This document shows positions 55,778-64,000 of a stretch of DNA of 64,000 bases, piece by piece. Every line of letters begins with the position of its first letter. The first letter of the stretch is position 1. The notes under the pieces are model-generated. The model made no database searches. It worked only from the letters and a program-made list of their open reading frames with translations, and was not told the origin of the DNA. Where the stretch lies: the NCBI RefSeq assembly GCF_003259175.1, contig NZ_QGOK01000003.1:1-64000 (forward strand), read 5' to 3'. This DNA comes from Marinomonas shanghaiensis (GTDB lineage: Bacteria; Pseudomonadota; Gammaproteobacteria; Pseudomonadales; Marinomonadaceae). The position numbers and the translations under genes are program-made.

Positions 55778-57103
55778 ATGCAAGTTTCTGTAGAGACAAC
55801 GTCTCCAATTGAGCGCGTTCTGACAATCAGTGTTCCCGCTGCTCGTGTGGACGAAAAAGTAAATTCTGAAGTGGCTAAAACAGCGAAAACAATTCGCATT
55901 GACGGTTTTCGTAAAGGCAAAGTGCCTGTTAGCGTTGTTAAGAAACGTTACGGTCAAGGCATTCGTCTAGACGCAGTAGAACAAATTATGCGTGATGCTT
56001 ATGTTGAAGCGATTCAAAAAGAATCCATTCAACCAGCAGGCATGCCTTCAATTGAACCTAAGAACTTTGCTGAAGGCGCTGATCTTGAGTTCGTTGTTAA
56101 AGTAGAAGTTTACCCAGAAGTAACATTGGCGGATAACTCTGCAATTAAAGTAGAGCGCGTAATTTCTGAAGTGACTGAAGCTGACGTAGATGTGATGCTA
56201 GAAACATTGCGCAAGCAAAATGCTGAGTGGTCTGCCGTTGAGCGTGAATCTGCTGATGGCGATCAAGTAACAATCGATTTTGTTGGCTACTTGGGTGACG
56301 AAGCGTTTGAAGGCGGTGCTGCTCAAGGTCACAAATTAGTATTAGGCTCTAATACTATGATTCCTGGTTTTGAATCCGGTATTCTAGGTGCTAAAGCTGG
56401 CGAAGAACGTACTATCGCAGTCACTTTCCCAGAAGATTACCAAGCAGAAAACTTGAAAGGCAAAGAAGCGACTTTCAAAATTACCGTTTCTGCTGTTGCT
56501 GAACAAATTCTTCCAGAGCTAAACGATGCTTTTGTAGAAAAATTTGGTCTAGAAGAAGCAACCGTAGCGGCTTTGCGCGCTGAAGTGCGTAAAAATATGG
56601 AGCGTGAGCTTAATCAAGCGATCAAAGCTAAGCTAAAAAATGCCTTGTTTGAAGGTCTTTCTTCAATCAATGAAGTGGAAGTACCTTCTGCTCTTATTGA
56701 TCAAGAAGTGGACGCACTTCGTAAGCAAGCTGCTCAGCAGTTTGGCGGTCAAGGTTTTGATGCTTCTCAGTTGCCAGCTGAGTTGTTCCAAGAAGAAGCG
56801 AAAAAACGCGCTAAACTTGGTCTTTTGATTTCTGAAGTGATCAAGAAAGACGAATTGAAAGTGGATAACGATCGCGTTCGTTCTTTCTTAGAAGACATGG
56901 CTCAGGCTTACCAAGAGCCACAACAAGTTATTGATTTTTACCTAAAGAACAAAGAACAATTAGCGCAAGTGCAATCTGCTGTACTTGAGGAGCAAGTTGT
57001 TGATAAACTGTTGGAATCTGCTCAAGTTACTGAAGTAACATTGGGATACGAAGACGCTATCAAGCCAAATGCCCGAGCTGAAGAGGCTGGGGAAGAAGCA
57101 TAA
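55778..57103 (+). CDS. tig: Trigger factor
   Basis: The protein has 441 residues. The ribosome-binding signature GFRKGKVPVSVV is at ~43-54, the FKBP-type prolyl isomerase domain with VTIDFVGYLGDEAFEGG follows, and the C-terminal helical chaperone arms are present. It folds nascent chains at the ribosome exit. AGAGGAAG precedes the ATG. It heads the tig-clpP-clpX-lon cluster. Confidence 0.96.
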   Translation: MQVSVETTSPIERVLTISVPAARVDEKVNSEVAKTAKTIRIDGFRKGKVPVSVVKKRYGQGIRLDAVEQIMRDAYVEAIQKESIQPAGMPSIEPKNFAEGADLEFVVKVEVYPEVTLADNSAIKVERVISEVTEADVDVMLETLRKQNAEWSAVERESADGDQVTIDFVGYLGDEAFEGGAAQGHKLVLGSNTMIPGFESGILGAKAGEERTIAVTFPEDYQAENLKGKEATFKITVSAVAEQILPELNDAFVEKFGLEEATVAALRAEVRKNMERELNQAIKAKLKNALFEGLSSINEVEVPSALIDQEVDALRKQAAQQFGGQGFDASQLPAELFQEEAKKRAKLGLLISEVIKKDELKVDNDRVRSFLEDMAQAYQEPQQVIDFYLKNKEQLAQVQSAVLEEQVVDKLLESAQVTEVTLGYEDAIKPNARAEEAGEEA

Positions 57104-57128
57104 GACGAGTCTTATCTTTTTTAATAAG

Positions 57129-57160
57129 GTCGACATAGCATTTGTTATGTCGACTTTTTT
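57129..57160 (+). terminator. Hairpin between tig and clpP
   Basis: GTCGACATA and TATGTCGAC form a perfect 9-bp stem with an 8-base loop, followed by six T. It is an intrinsic terminator between tig and clpP. Confidence 0.85.
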
Positions 57161-57177
57161 GTTTTAAGGAATGCGAT

Positions 57178-57810
57178 ATGAATTTGATGAACCCAACTAC
57201 CGGTCCTGTTGCTATTACAAGTAATGGCCTTGTTCCAATGGTTATTGAACAGACTGCTCGTGGAGAAAGGTCATTTGATATTTACTCGCGCTTACTTAAG
57301 GAGCGAGTGATATTTTTAGTTGGTCAAGTTGAAGATCACATGGCCAACTTGGTTGTCGCTCAGTTATTGTTTTTAGAGTCTGAAAATCCAGATAAAGACA
57401 TCCATCTTTATATTAATTCGCCAGGTGGCTCTGTCACCGCTGGTATGTCTATTTACGATACCATGCAGTTTATTAAGCCAGATGTTAGCACTATGTGTAT
57501 CGGTCAAGCGGCGAGCATGGGAGCTTTGTTGCTAACAGCTGGGGCGGAAGGGAAGCGTTACTGCTTGCCTAATTCTCGAGTGATGATTCATCAGCCGCTG
57601 GGTGGTTACCAAGGTCAGGCTTCTGACATCGAGATTCACACACGCGAAATATTAAGCATTAAACATAAGTTAAATGAAATTATTTCTTTTCATACAGGCA
57701 AGCCAATTGAACAAGTTGCTATGGATACGGATCGTGATAACTTCATGAATCCACAAATGGCAAAAGAGTACGGCTTGATTGATGAAATTTTGCAGAAACG
57801 AAAAGTTTAA
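57178..57810 (+). CDS. clpP: ATP-dependent Clp protease proteolytic subunit
   Basis: ATG 57178 gives 210 residues and has AAGGA 7-8 bases before it. The catalytic triad is Ser113 ([10 protein letters not shown]), His138 (MIHQPLGG) and Asp187. The N-terminal propeptide is short. ClpP forms a 14-mer with ClpX, encoded 16 bases downstream, so the two are co-expressed. A longer frame from 57142 overlaps the hairpin and is not used. Confidence 0.96.
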   Translation: MNLMNPTTGPVAITSNGLVPMVIEQTARGERSFDIYSRLLKERVIFLVGQVEDHMANLVVAQLLFLESENPDKDIHLYINSPGGSVTAGMSIYDTMQFIKPDVSTMCIGQAASMGALLLTAGAEGKRYCLPNSRVMIHQPLGGYQGQASDIEIHTREILSIKHKLNEIISFHTGKPIEQVAMDTDRDNFMNPQMAKEYGLIDEILQKRKV

Positions 57811-57826
57811 GAAAAGGGTGGAATAG

Positions 57827-59107
57827 ATGTCGGATGATAAATTTAGCCGTGGCGACCACTCTGATCGGTTATTGTATTGCTCTTTTTGCGGAAAGAGCCA
57901 AGACGAAGTAAAGAAACTCATTGCAGGGCCTTCTGTTTATATCTGTAATGAGTGTGTAGACCTGTGTAATAACATTATTACGCAAGAATTGTCTCAAATT
58001 GCTGATGACGGTAGTACAGGCGACGAGTTGCCAACACCATCAAAATTGAGCGCTGCACTTGATGATTATGTTATTGGTCAGGATAAGGCGAAACGTGTTT
58101 TAGCGGTGGCCGTTTATAACCATTACAAACGCTTGCGCCATCAAGGTAAAACAGACACGAGTATTGAGCTTGGCAAAAGTAATATTTTGCTTATCGGCCC
58201 AACGGGCAGCGGTAAGACCTTATTGGCTCAAACTTTAGCGCGTGTTCTAGATGTGCCGTTTACGATTGCTGATGCAACAACGCTAACGGAAGCGGGTTAT
58301 GTGGGTGAAGACGTTGAAAACATCATTCAGAAATTGCTACAAAACTGCGATTATGATGTGGAAAAAGCACAGCGCGGTATTGTTTATATCGATGAAATAG
58401 ACAAGATTTCCAGAAAATCGGATAACCCATCTATTACACGTGATGTGTCTGGTGAAGGTGTTCAGCAAGCCTTACTTAAGCTTATTGAAGGTACGGTTGC
58501 TTCTGTGCCTCCTCAAGGTGGTCGTAAGCATCCTCAGCAAGAGTTTTTGCAAGTCGATACATCAAATATTTTGTTTATATGTGGTGGTGCTTTTGCCGGT
58601 CTTGAGCGTGTTATCAGCGATAGAACGGAAAAGAGTAGTATTGGTTTTTCTGCCACAGTAAAAAGCAAAGAACAAGGTCGCTCTTTTTCTGAAGCGGTTC
58701 ACCGTGTGGAAACAGAAGACTTGGTTAAATTTGGTTTGATTCCAGAGTTTGTAGGTCGCTTGCCTGTGGTTGCGACACTTTCAGAGTTGGATGAAGAAGC
58801 ATTGATGACCATTTTGAGTCAGCCTAAAAATGCCCTTGTTAAACAGTATCAGCATCTTTTTGAACTAGAAGGTGTGGAGCTTGAGTTTTCTCCTGAGTCT
58901 TTGCGTGAAGCCGCTAAGTTGGCGTTGGAGCGTAAAACAGGTGCTCGTGGTCTGCGCAGTATATTAGAATCTGCTTTGTTGGATTGTATGTATGAGCTTC
59001 CAACTCGTAACGACGTTGTGAAAGTTGTCATGGATGCGACATCGATCCGTGGCGAGACGGCTCCCTTGATGGTGTTGGAAAAAGAAGAGCTGGCTAAAAA
59101 CGCTTAG
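57827..59107 (+). CDS. clpX: ATP-dependent Clp protease ATP-binding subunit ClpX
   Basis: The protein has 426 residues. The zinc-binding domain has four cysteines (C18, C21, C40, C43). The AAA+ domain has Walker A GPTGSGKT at ~118-125, Walker [11 protein letters not shown], and the pore loop GYVG. It unfolds substrates for ClpP. A 15-bp terminator follows before lon. Confidence 0.96.
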   Translation: MSDDKFSRGDHSDRLLYCSFCGKSQDEVKKLIAGPSVYICNECVDLCNNIITQELSQIADDGSTGDELPTPSKLSAALDDYVIGQDKAKRVLAVAVYNHYKRLRHQGKTDTSIELGKSNILLIGPTGSGKTLLAQTLARVLDVPFTIADATTLTEAGYVGEDVENIIQKLLQNCDYDVEKAQRGIVYIDEIDKISRKSDNPSITRDVSGEGVQQALLKLIEGTVASVPPQGGRKHPQQEFLQVDTSNILFICGGAFAGLERVISDRTEKSSIGFSATVKSKEQGRSFSEAVHRVETEDLVKFGLIPEFVGRLPVVATLSELDEEALMTILSQPKNALVKQYQHLFELEGVELEFSPESLREAAKLALERKTGARGLRSILESALLDCMYELPTRNDVVKVVMDATSIRGETAPLMVLEKEELAKNA

Positions 59108-59133
59108 TTCTTAGAAGCTTGATAACGAAACGC

Positions 59134-59178
59134 AAAGCCGAATTTAAGTATTATTGCTTAAATTCGGCTTTTTTTATG
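59134..59178 (+). terminator. Strong terminator between clpX and lon
   Basis: AAAGCCGAATTTAAG and CTTAAATTCGGCTTT form a perfect 15-bp stem with an 8-base loop, followed by more T residues. It separates clpPX transcription from lon. Confidence 0.92.
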
Positions 59179-59227
59179 ATGTTTCGCGTCAAAACACTGT
59201 GTAGACTAAATTCAAATGGTGATAGTG

Positions 59228-59255
59228 CTTGTAATTTTGGGGTTCGCCCCTATCT
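59228..59255 (+). promoter_or_regulatory. Probable sigma-32 heat-shock promoter of lon
   Basis: CTTGTAA (59228-59234) and CCCTATCT (59248-59255) match the sigma-32 -35 CTTGAAA and -10 CCCCATNT with one mismatch each, separated by 13 bases. It lies 66 bases before the lon ATG, as in known heat-shock promoters. Confidence 0.7.
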
Positions 59256-59320
59256 CTTTCCTAATCAATGTTGAAATATAAAAGTGCGCGTTTATTTATG
59301 TGCCCGGATTGGAAAAAAAT

Positions 59321-61714
59321 ATGACAGATTCTTTGCTCCTTCCAATGTTGCCACTGCGTGATGTGGTTGTGTATCCCCATATGGTGCTGCCGCTTTTTGT
59401 TGGTCGTGCTAAATCCATCGCGGCGCTAGAGTCTGCAATGGAAAATGACAAGCAGGTGTTTTTGGTGGCTCAGCAAGATGCTTCTAAAGACGATCCTTCA
59501 ATGGCAGATCTTTATTCTATTGGTACAACGGCGAAAGTGATGCAGTTGCTGCGTCTACCAGACGGTACGGTAAAAGTACTGGTTGAAGGTGGCAAGCGTG
59601 CACGCCTTGAAAAAATGGAAGAGGCGGATGGTTTTGTTTTAGGCCGTATTGTTGAGCTGGATTTAAAAGAGGAAGACAAAACTGAGCATGGTGTGATTCG
59701 TCATGCGTTGCTTAAGCAATTAGATGAGTATGTTGCAGGTAGCAAGCGCATTCCCGCCGAAGTGGTGGCGTCGCTAAAATCCATCGATGATCTAGCAAAG
59801 CTGATTGACAATATTACAGGACACATGAGCTTAAAATTGGAAGATAAGCAAAAAGTCTTGGAGATAGACTCGTTAACAGGTCGTGGTGAATACCTTATCG
59901 GTTTGATGGATGGTGAGCTGGATATTGCGCATCTTGAAAAAAACATTCGCAGCCGTGTTAAGAAGCAAATGGAAAAAAGCCAGCGTGAGTATTATCTGAA
60001 TGAGCAGATGAAAGCGATTCAGAAAGAGCTTGGCGATATGGAAGATGGCAGTAATGAGCTTGATCTTCTACAAGAAAAAATAGCTCAGGTAGGCATGTCG
60101 GATGAGGCAAAGGAAAAGGCGGAAGGGGAGTTGAAGAAACTTCGCATGATGTCACCTATGTCTGCCGAAGCCGCAGTAGTCCGTGGTTATATTGACTGGT
60201 TGACGTCTTTGCCTTGGAAAAAACGCAGCAAAGTACGTAATGATCTGGCCTATGCTGAAAAAATATTGAATCAAGATCATTACGGTCTACAGGATGTCAA
60301 AGAGCGCATTCTAGAGTTTCTTGCTGTGCAGCAGCGCGTCAAGAAAGTCAAAGGACCTGTTTTATGTTTGGTGGGACCTCCGGGTGTGGGGAAAACATCC
60401 CTTGGTCAATCCATTGCCAAGGCGGTGAATCGTCAATACGTTCGTATGGCGCTTGGTGGTGTGCGTGATGAGGCTGAGATACGCGGTCATCGTCGTACTT
60501 ATATTGGTTCAATGCCAGGTAAGCTTTTACAGAAGCTGTCTAAGGTAAAGGTAAAAAATCCGCTCTTCTTGTTGGATGAAATTGATAAGATGGGGATGGA
60601 TCAACGTGGTGATCCAGCGTCTGCGCTTTTAGAGGTGCTTGATCCAGAGCAAAACCATACTTTCAATGATCATTATCTTGAAGTGGATTTTGACTTGTCG
60701 GATGTCATGTTCATTTGTACGTCTAACAGTATGAATATTCCAGGTCCACTTTTGGATCGTATGGAAGTGATTCGAATTCCGGGTTATACCGAAGATGAGA
60801 AGTTGAACATTGCGAAGCGTTATTTGTTGCCCAAACAAATTAAGTTGTCGGGTCTCAAAGAAAGTGAAATCAAGGTAACAGACGCGGCATTGATGGATGT
60901 GATTCGGTATTACACGAAAGAAGCGGGCGTCCGTGGTTTGGAGCGTGAGCTAAGCAAGATTTGCCGTCGAGTCGTTAAGAAACAGGCCCTAAGTAATGAA
61001 AAAGACGCCGCAGCAGTAGAAGTCACGAGCGAAAATTTAGAAGATTTCTCTGGTGTGCACAAGTTTAGCTACGGTAAAGCGGAGGAAAAAAATCAAATTG
61101 GTCAAGTGACAGGGTTAGCGTGGACGTCGGTTGGTGGCGAACTATTAACCATTGAAGCCGCTGGTGTGCCTGGTAAAGGGCGTCATGTTAAGACCGGGTC
61201 GCTTGGTGATGTCATGCAAGAATCTATTCAGGCGGCGTTAACGGTGGTAAGAAGCCGTGCTGTTGGTCTTGGTATAGACGATGATTTCCATGAAAAAACC
61301 GATTTGCATTTGCACGTTCCAGAAGGGGCCACTCCGAAAGATGGACCAAGTGCGGGTGTGGCAATGTGTACGGCCATTGTTTCTGTGTTAACAAAGATCC
61401 CTGTTAAAGCCTCTGTGGCGATGACTGGTGAGATTACGTTGCGTGGGGAAGTGTTACCTATAGGTGGGCTGAAAGAGAAGCTTCTTGCCGCTCACAGAGG
61501 TGGAATAAAAACCGTGATTATTCCACAAGAAAATGCTCGTGATTTGAAGGAAATTCCTGATAATATCAAGTCAGACATTGAGGTCATACCGGTCAAATGG
61601 ATTGATGAGGTACTTGATATCGCTTTAGAGTACATTCCTTCACCAAAAAAGGTAGAAACCTTGCCTTCGAGTGAAAAAACTGTTGATGAACAAGAAACTG
61701 TAAGTCATCATTAA
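59321..61714 (+). CDS. lon: ATP-dependent protease Lon
   Basis: ATG 59321 (MTDSLLLPMLPLRDVVVYPHM) gives 797 residues; an in-frame GTG at 59300 is less likely. The N-terminal substrate domain and coiled coil precede the AAA+ module with Walker A GPPGVGKT, and the Ser-Lys protease domain with Ser in PKDGPSAGVAMCTA and Lys in GGLKEKLLAAHRGG. It degrades misfolded and regulatory proteins. A sigma-32 type promoter precedes it. Confidence 0.96.
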   Translation: MTDSLLLPMLPLRDVVVYPHMVLPLFVGRAKSIAALESAMENDKQVFLVAQQDASKDDPSMADLYSIGTTAKVMQLLRLPDGTVKVLVEGGKRARLEKMEEADGFVLGRIVELDLKEEDKTEHGVIRHALLKQLDEYVAGSKRIPAEVVASLKSIDDLAKLIDNITGHMSLKLEDKQKVLEIDSLTGRGEYLIGLMDGELDIAHLEKNIRSRVKKQMEKSQREYYLNEQMKAIQKELGDMEDGSNELDLLQEKIAQVGMSDEAKEKAEGELKKLRMMSPMSAEAAVVRGYIDWLTSLPWKKRSKVRNDLAYAEKILNQDHYGLQDVKERILEFLAVQQRVKKVKGPVLCLVGPPGVGKTSLGQSIAKAVNRQYVRMALGGVRDEAEIRGHRRTYIGSMPGKLLQKLSKVKVKNPLFLLDEIDKMGMDQRGDPASALLEVLDPEQNHTFNDHYLEVDFDLSDVMFICTSNSMNIPGPLLDRMEVIRIPGYTEDEKLNIAKRYLLPKQIKLSGLKESEIKVTDAALMDVIRYYTKEAGVRGLERELSKICRRVVKKQALSNEKDAAAVEVTSENLEDFSGVHKFSYGKAEEKNQIGQVTGLAWTSVGGELLTIEAAGVPGKGRHVKTGSLGDVMQESIQAALTVVRSRAVGLGIDDDFHEKTDLHLHVPEGATPKDGPSAGVAMCTAIVSVLTKIPVKASVAMTGEITLRGEVLPIGGLKEKLLAAHRGGIKTVIIPQENARDLKEIPDNIKSDIEVIPVKWIDEVLDIALEYIPSPKKVETLPSSEKTVDEQETVSHH

Positions 61715-61727
61715 GGCATATCCTGTG

Positions 61728-61757
61728 TTGACAGGGAGTAGGTTGGGCTTGTATAAC
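61728..61757 (+). promoter_or_regulatory. Probable sigma-70 promoter of hupB
   Basis: TTGACA (61728-61733) and TATAAC (61752-61757) are separated by 18 bases. It lies 80 bases before the hupB start. Confidence 0.6.
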
Positions 61758-61837
61758 TTCTCGCTCGGCCTTTTTGGTAGGTTATATTGCGCCGAAAAAA
61801 ATACTAAGGAACCACGAAAATACTGAAGGGGTACAAC

Positions 61838-62110
61838 GTGAACAAATCTGAATTGATTGATGCTATTGCAGCGTCTGCTGATTTATCTAAAGCTTCTGCT
61901 AGCAATGCTCTTGACGCTACTCTAAAAGCAATTGAAGCGGCTTTGGCAAAAGGTGACCAGGTTACACTAGTTGGTTTTGGTACTTTTGCAGTGAAAGAAC
62001 GTGCGGCGCGTACAGGCCGTAATCCTCAAACTGGTGAGGAGATCCAAATTAAAGCAGCGAAAGTTCCTGGTTTTAAAGCCGGTAAAGGTCTAAAAGACGC
62101 TGTAAACTAA
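61838..62110 (+). CDS. hupB: DNA-binding protein HU-beta
   Basis: The protein has 90 residues, starts with GTG after GAAGGGG, and is a complete HU/IHF fold: [18 protein letters not shown] at the N-terminus and the DNA-binding arm [14 protein letters not shown]. It compacts and bends DNA. Its position after lon is the canonical gammaproteobacterial order. tRNA-Asp follows 7 bases later. Confidence 0.96.
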   Translation: MNKSELIDAIAASADLSKASASNALDATLKAIEAALAKGDQVTLVGFGTFAVKERAARTGRNPQTGEEIQIKAAKVPGFKAGKGLKDAVN

Positions 62111-62117
62111 TGTTTTT

Positions 62118-62194
62118 GGAGCAGTAGTTCAGTTGGTTAGAATACCTGCCTGTCACGCAGGGGGTCGCGGGTTCGAGTCCCGTCTGTTCCGCCA
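62118..62194 (+). tRNA. tRNA-Asp (anticodon GUC)
   Basis: The 77-base gene has acceptor GGAGCAG with CTGTTCC (one G-U), anticodon loop CTGTCAC with anticodon GTC, T arm GGGTTCGAGTCCC, and encoded CCA. It sits between hupB and ppiD. Confidence 0.95.
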
Positions 62195-62202
62195 TTAGAC
62201 AC

Positions 62203-62234
62203 AAAAGGTGTATTCCAAGCGGAATGCACCTTTT
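62203..62234 (+). terminator. Terminator after tRNA-Asp
   Basis: AAAAGGTGTATTCC pairs with GGAATGCACCTTTT (one wobble) around AAGC, followed by T residues. It ends the hupB-tRNA transcript. Confidence 0.85.
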
Positions 62235-62274
62235 TTATTTGTTATTTATTCAATTCATTCATTCGGAGGCAGCA

Positions 62275-64000
62275 ATGCTCCAAGATATAAGAGATAAGTC
62301 ACAAGGCATTGTGGTAAAGATCATTATTGGTTTTATCATTGTGACTTTTGCTCTATTTGGCGTAGACGCCTTGGTTCAAAGTTTTAATTCATCCGATACG
62401 GTTGCCGAAGTGGATGGGGTCGAGATTTCTCGAACACAAATGCTTCAGGGCGCAGAAACTCAACGTCGTCAATTGATTTCAATGATGGGTGGACAAGTCA
62501 ATCCTGCATTGTTGGAAGACAACCTTTTGCAGCGTCGTGCATTGGAAGAGCTCATTCAGCGCGTTGTCTTGGCGAATCAGGCTCAAGGTTTGGGGTTGGG
62601 TGTCTCTGATGAACAGGTTAATGCGTATTTATTGCAAGCTGAACAGTTTCAAACAGATGGGCAGTTTGATCAAAATAAGTATTTGAATTTCATACGTTCT
62701 CTCGGCTTTACGCCGTTAGCGTTTAAAGAACGAATTAAACAAGATGTTTTGATTCAGCAACCACGCAATGCGATCGCGGGTTCTGAGTTTGTTCTGCCTT
62801 ATCAGGTGGACAGTGTTGCTAAATTGCAGTCTCAACAACGTTCTTACGACTATGTGTCTTTCTCACTAGCGAGTGAGTCTGAAAACACCAGTGTGACCGA
62901 AGCAGAATTGCAGGCTTACTACGAAGCAAACAAAGATAATTTCAAAACACCAGAGCAGGTGAAAGTGAATTATGTGGTGGTTTCAAGTGCCGATTTTTAT
63001 GGCAAGGTAAACGTCACCGATGCTGAGTTACAAGATGCGTACCAAGCCTCTATTGCGGGTCTGGCACAAGAAGAAAGATCTGCCTCGCACATTTTGATAG
63101 AGACATCGGATCGCAGTGATGCGGATGCTCAAAAACGTGTTGAAGAGATTCAGGAAAAATTGAACGCCGGTGAGGCTTTTGCTGATTTGGCAGCAACCTA
63201 CTCTGACGATATTGGTTCCAAAGACGATGGCGGTAACTTAGGTTACGTTGAGAAAGGTACTATTGATCAAGCGTTTGACGATGCCTTATTTTCAATGCAA
63301 AAAGATGAAGTGAAAACGGTTAAAACGCAATTTGGTTACCATATCATTAAGTTAGACGATATTACTCAGCCAGATGTACCTAGTTTTGCCTCATTGGAAG
63401 CCGATCTAAAGCAGAAATTGCTAGACGATAAGGCCAGAGATGCATTGTTGACAGCACATGAAGACATTACCGATTTGGCTTATGCAAGTGATAAGCTAGA
63501 CGCTATTGCGAAAGAGTATGGCGTTGACATACTTCAAACGGCTTACTTTGGTCGTGATGGTGGTTCTGACGAGGTATCAAGTAACCCTGCGGTGATCGCG
63601 GCGGCGTTTGATGTGCCTGTATTGGAAGACGGTCAAAACAGTAATTTGATTGAACTGAATGAAGATCAAGTGGTGGTGATCCATCTTAATGATCATAAAC
63701 CAGAATCTTTCCAATCTTATGAAGAAACCAAAGAGCAAGTTGCTTCTATTGTTGTACAGAACAAAGCGGTTGAGTCTCTTAGAGCGAAAGCCGAAGCGGC
63801 TAAAAATGCGGAAAGCACGGTTTGGTCCTCTGTGACTGATGCCCAACGCGGCCAAGATGAAATGACGTCATTGGCTTTCTCTTTACCGCATCCTGATGGT
63901 CAGCCTGTTGTGGCAATCAAGGGATTGTCTAATGGCGACTTGGCTTTGATTCGCTTAAATAAAGTCGCTATAGGTGAGGAAGTTGCGCCTGATGAGCAGC
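62275..64000 (+). CDS. ppiD: Peptidyl-prolyl isomerase PpiD (3' partial)
   Basis: ATG 62275 has GGAGG 6 bases before it. The frame stays open to the window end, giving 575 residues of an expected ~620. A membrane anchor (about 13-32, with IIIGFIIVTFALFGVD) is followed by SurA-like N-terminal helices and the parvulin domain (ASHILIETSD...FGYHIIKLDDI, about residues 278-362). PpiD is a membrane-bound periplasmic chaperone that helps proteins leaving the Sec channel. The C-terminal region is also present except for the last part. Confidence 0.95.
   Translation, partial: MLQDIRDKSQGIVVKIIIGFIIVTFALFGVDALVQSFNSSDTVAEVDGVEISRTQMLQGAETQRRQLISMMGGQVNPALLEDNLLQRRALEELIQRVVLANQAQGLGLGVSDEQVNAYLLQAEQFQTDGQFDQNKYLNFIRSLGFTPLAFKERIKQDVLIQQPRNAIAGSEFVLPYQVDSVAKLQSQQRSYDYVSFSLASESENTSVTEAELQAYYEANKDNFKTPEQVKVNYVVVSSADFYGKVNVTDAELQDAYQASIAGLAQEERSASHILIETSDRSDADAQKRVEEIQEKLNAGEAFADLAATYSDDIGSKDDGGNLGYVEKGTIDQAFDDALFSMQKDEVKTVKTQFGYHIIKLDDITQPDVPSFASLEADLKQKLLDDKARDALLTAHEDITDLAYASDKLDAIAKEYGVDILQTAYFGRDGGSDEVSSNPAVIAAAFDVPVLEDGQNSNLIELNEDQVVVIHLNDHKPESFQSYEETKEQVASIVVQNKAVESLRAKAEAAKNAESTVWSSVTDAQRGQDEMTSLAFSLPHPDGQPVVAIKGLSNGDLALIRLNKVAIGEEVAPDEQ

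Noticed and set aside
1..64000. CRISPR arrays, prophage, insertion sequences, transposon ends, rRNA
   Set aside because: No regularly spaced repeats, integrase, transposase or phage genes, or ribosomal RNA segments were recognised anywhere in the window.

Overview
The window reads as a chromosomal segment of a marine, moderately AT-rich gammaproteobacterium. The best guess is an Oceanospirillales member such as Marinomonas. The reasons are a complete Na+-translocating NADH:quinone reductase operon (nqrABCDEF-apbE-nqrM), the Na+/H+ antiporter NhaB, gammaproteobacterial gene orders (methyltransferase-rnhA-dnaQ, tig-clpP-clpX-lon-hupB-ppiD, csiV-mfd-folX) and Kdo kinase plus OpsX-type LPS core genes. 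The genus is an inference. No prophage, insertion sequence, CRISPR array or rRNA was seen. Two tRNA genes (Arg-UCU and Asp-GUC) are present.

Layout. 1-6.4 kb: the most accessory-looking part. It holds the C-terminal end of a large VCBS/Ig-like surface protein, a GAF-HlyD adaptor, a fused PqqD-like/M50 metalloprotease/HlyD membrane protein, two unrecognised genes, and a small membrane protein on the other strand. 6.5-11.4 kb: guanine deaminase, a VanZ-like protein, DbpA helicase, and a GGDEF-EAL protein whose cyclase motif is degenerate. 11.4-18.2 kb: a minus-strand peptide ABC transporter operon with a LysR regulator at its end. 18.4-25 kb: AcpH, YlqF, YacL, an acidic protein with an internal repeat, the fatty acid cis-trans isomerase Cti, and a luciferase-like monooxygenase. 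25-32.4 kb: lipid A acyltransferase, KdkA and OpsX-like heptosyltransferase (inner-core LPS), an MTHFR-like protein, a DUF1285 protein, a DEAD-box helicase, a GcvA-like regulator and PpnP. 32.4-37 kb: MltD, GloB, a methyltransferase, RNase HI and DnaQ. 37-44.5 kb: NhaB, SohB, CsiV, Mfd and FolX. 44.9-53.6 kb: Na+-NQR with its flavin transferase and NqrM, then the soluble transhydrogenase. 53.6-64 kb: Hpt, YihY, tRNA-Arg, trigger factor, ClpP, ClpX, Lon, HU-beta, tRNA-Asp and the start of PpiD.

How the genes fit together. NQR and NhaB both handle the sodium gradient. ApbE and NqrM are NQR maturation factors, and SthA next to them balances NADH and NADPH. KdkA, the OpsX-like enzyme and the LpxL-like enzyme form an LPS inner-core/lipid A group. 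Tig-ClpP-ClpX-Lon-HU-PpiD is the classical protein folding and proteolysis cluster, with a good sigma-32 promoter match before lon. Items most worth a second look are the M50/HlyD fusion beside the surface protein, a leader ORF with a strong Shine-Dalgarno overlapping the nqrA start, a perfect 18-bp inverted repeat ahead of nhaB, and a terminator with no gene in front of it upstream of tRNA-Arg.
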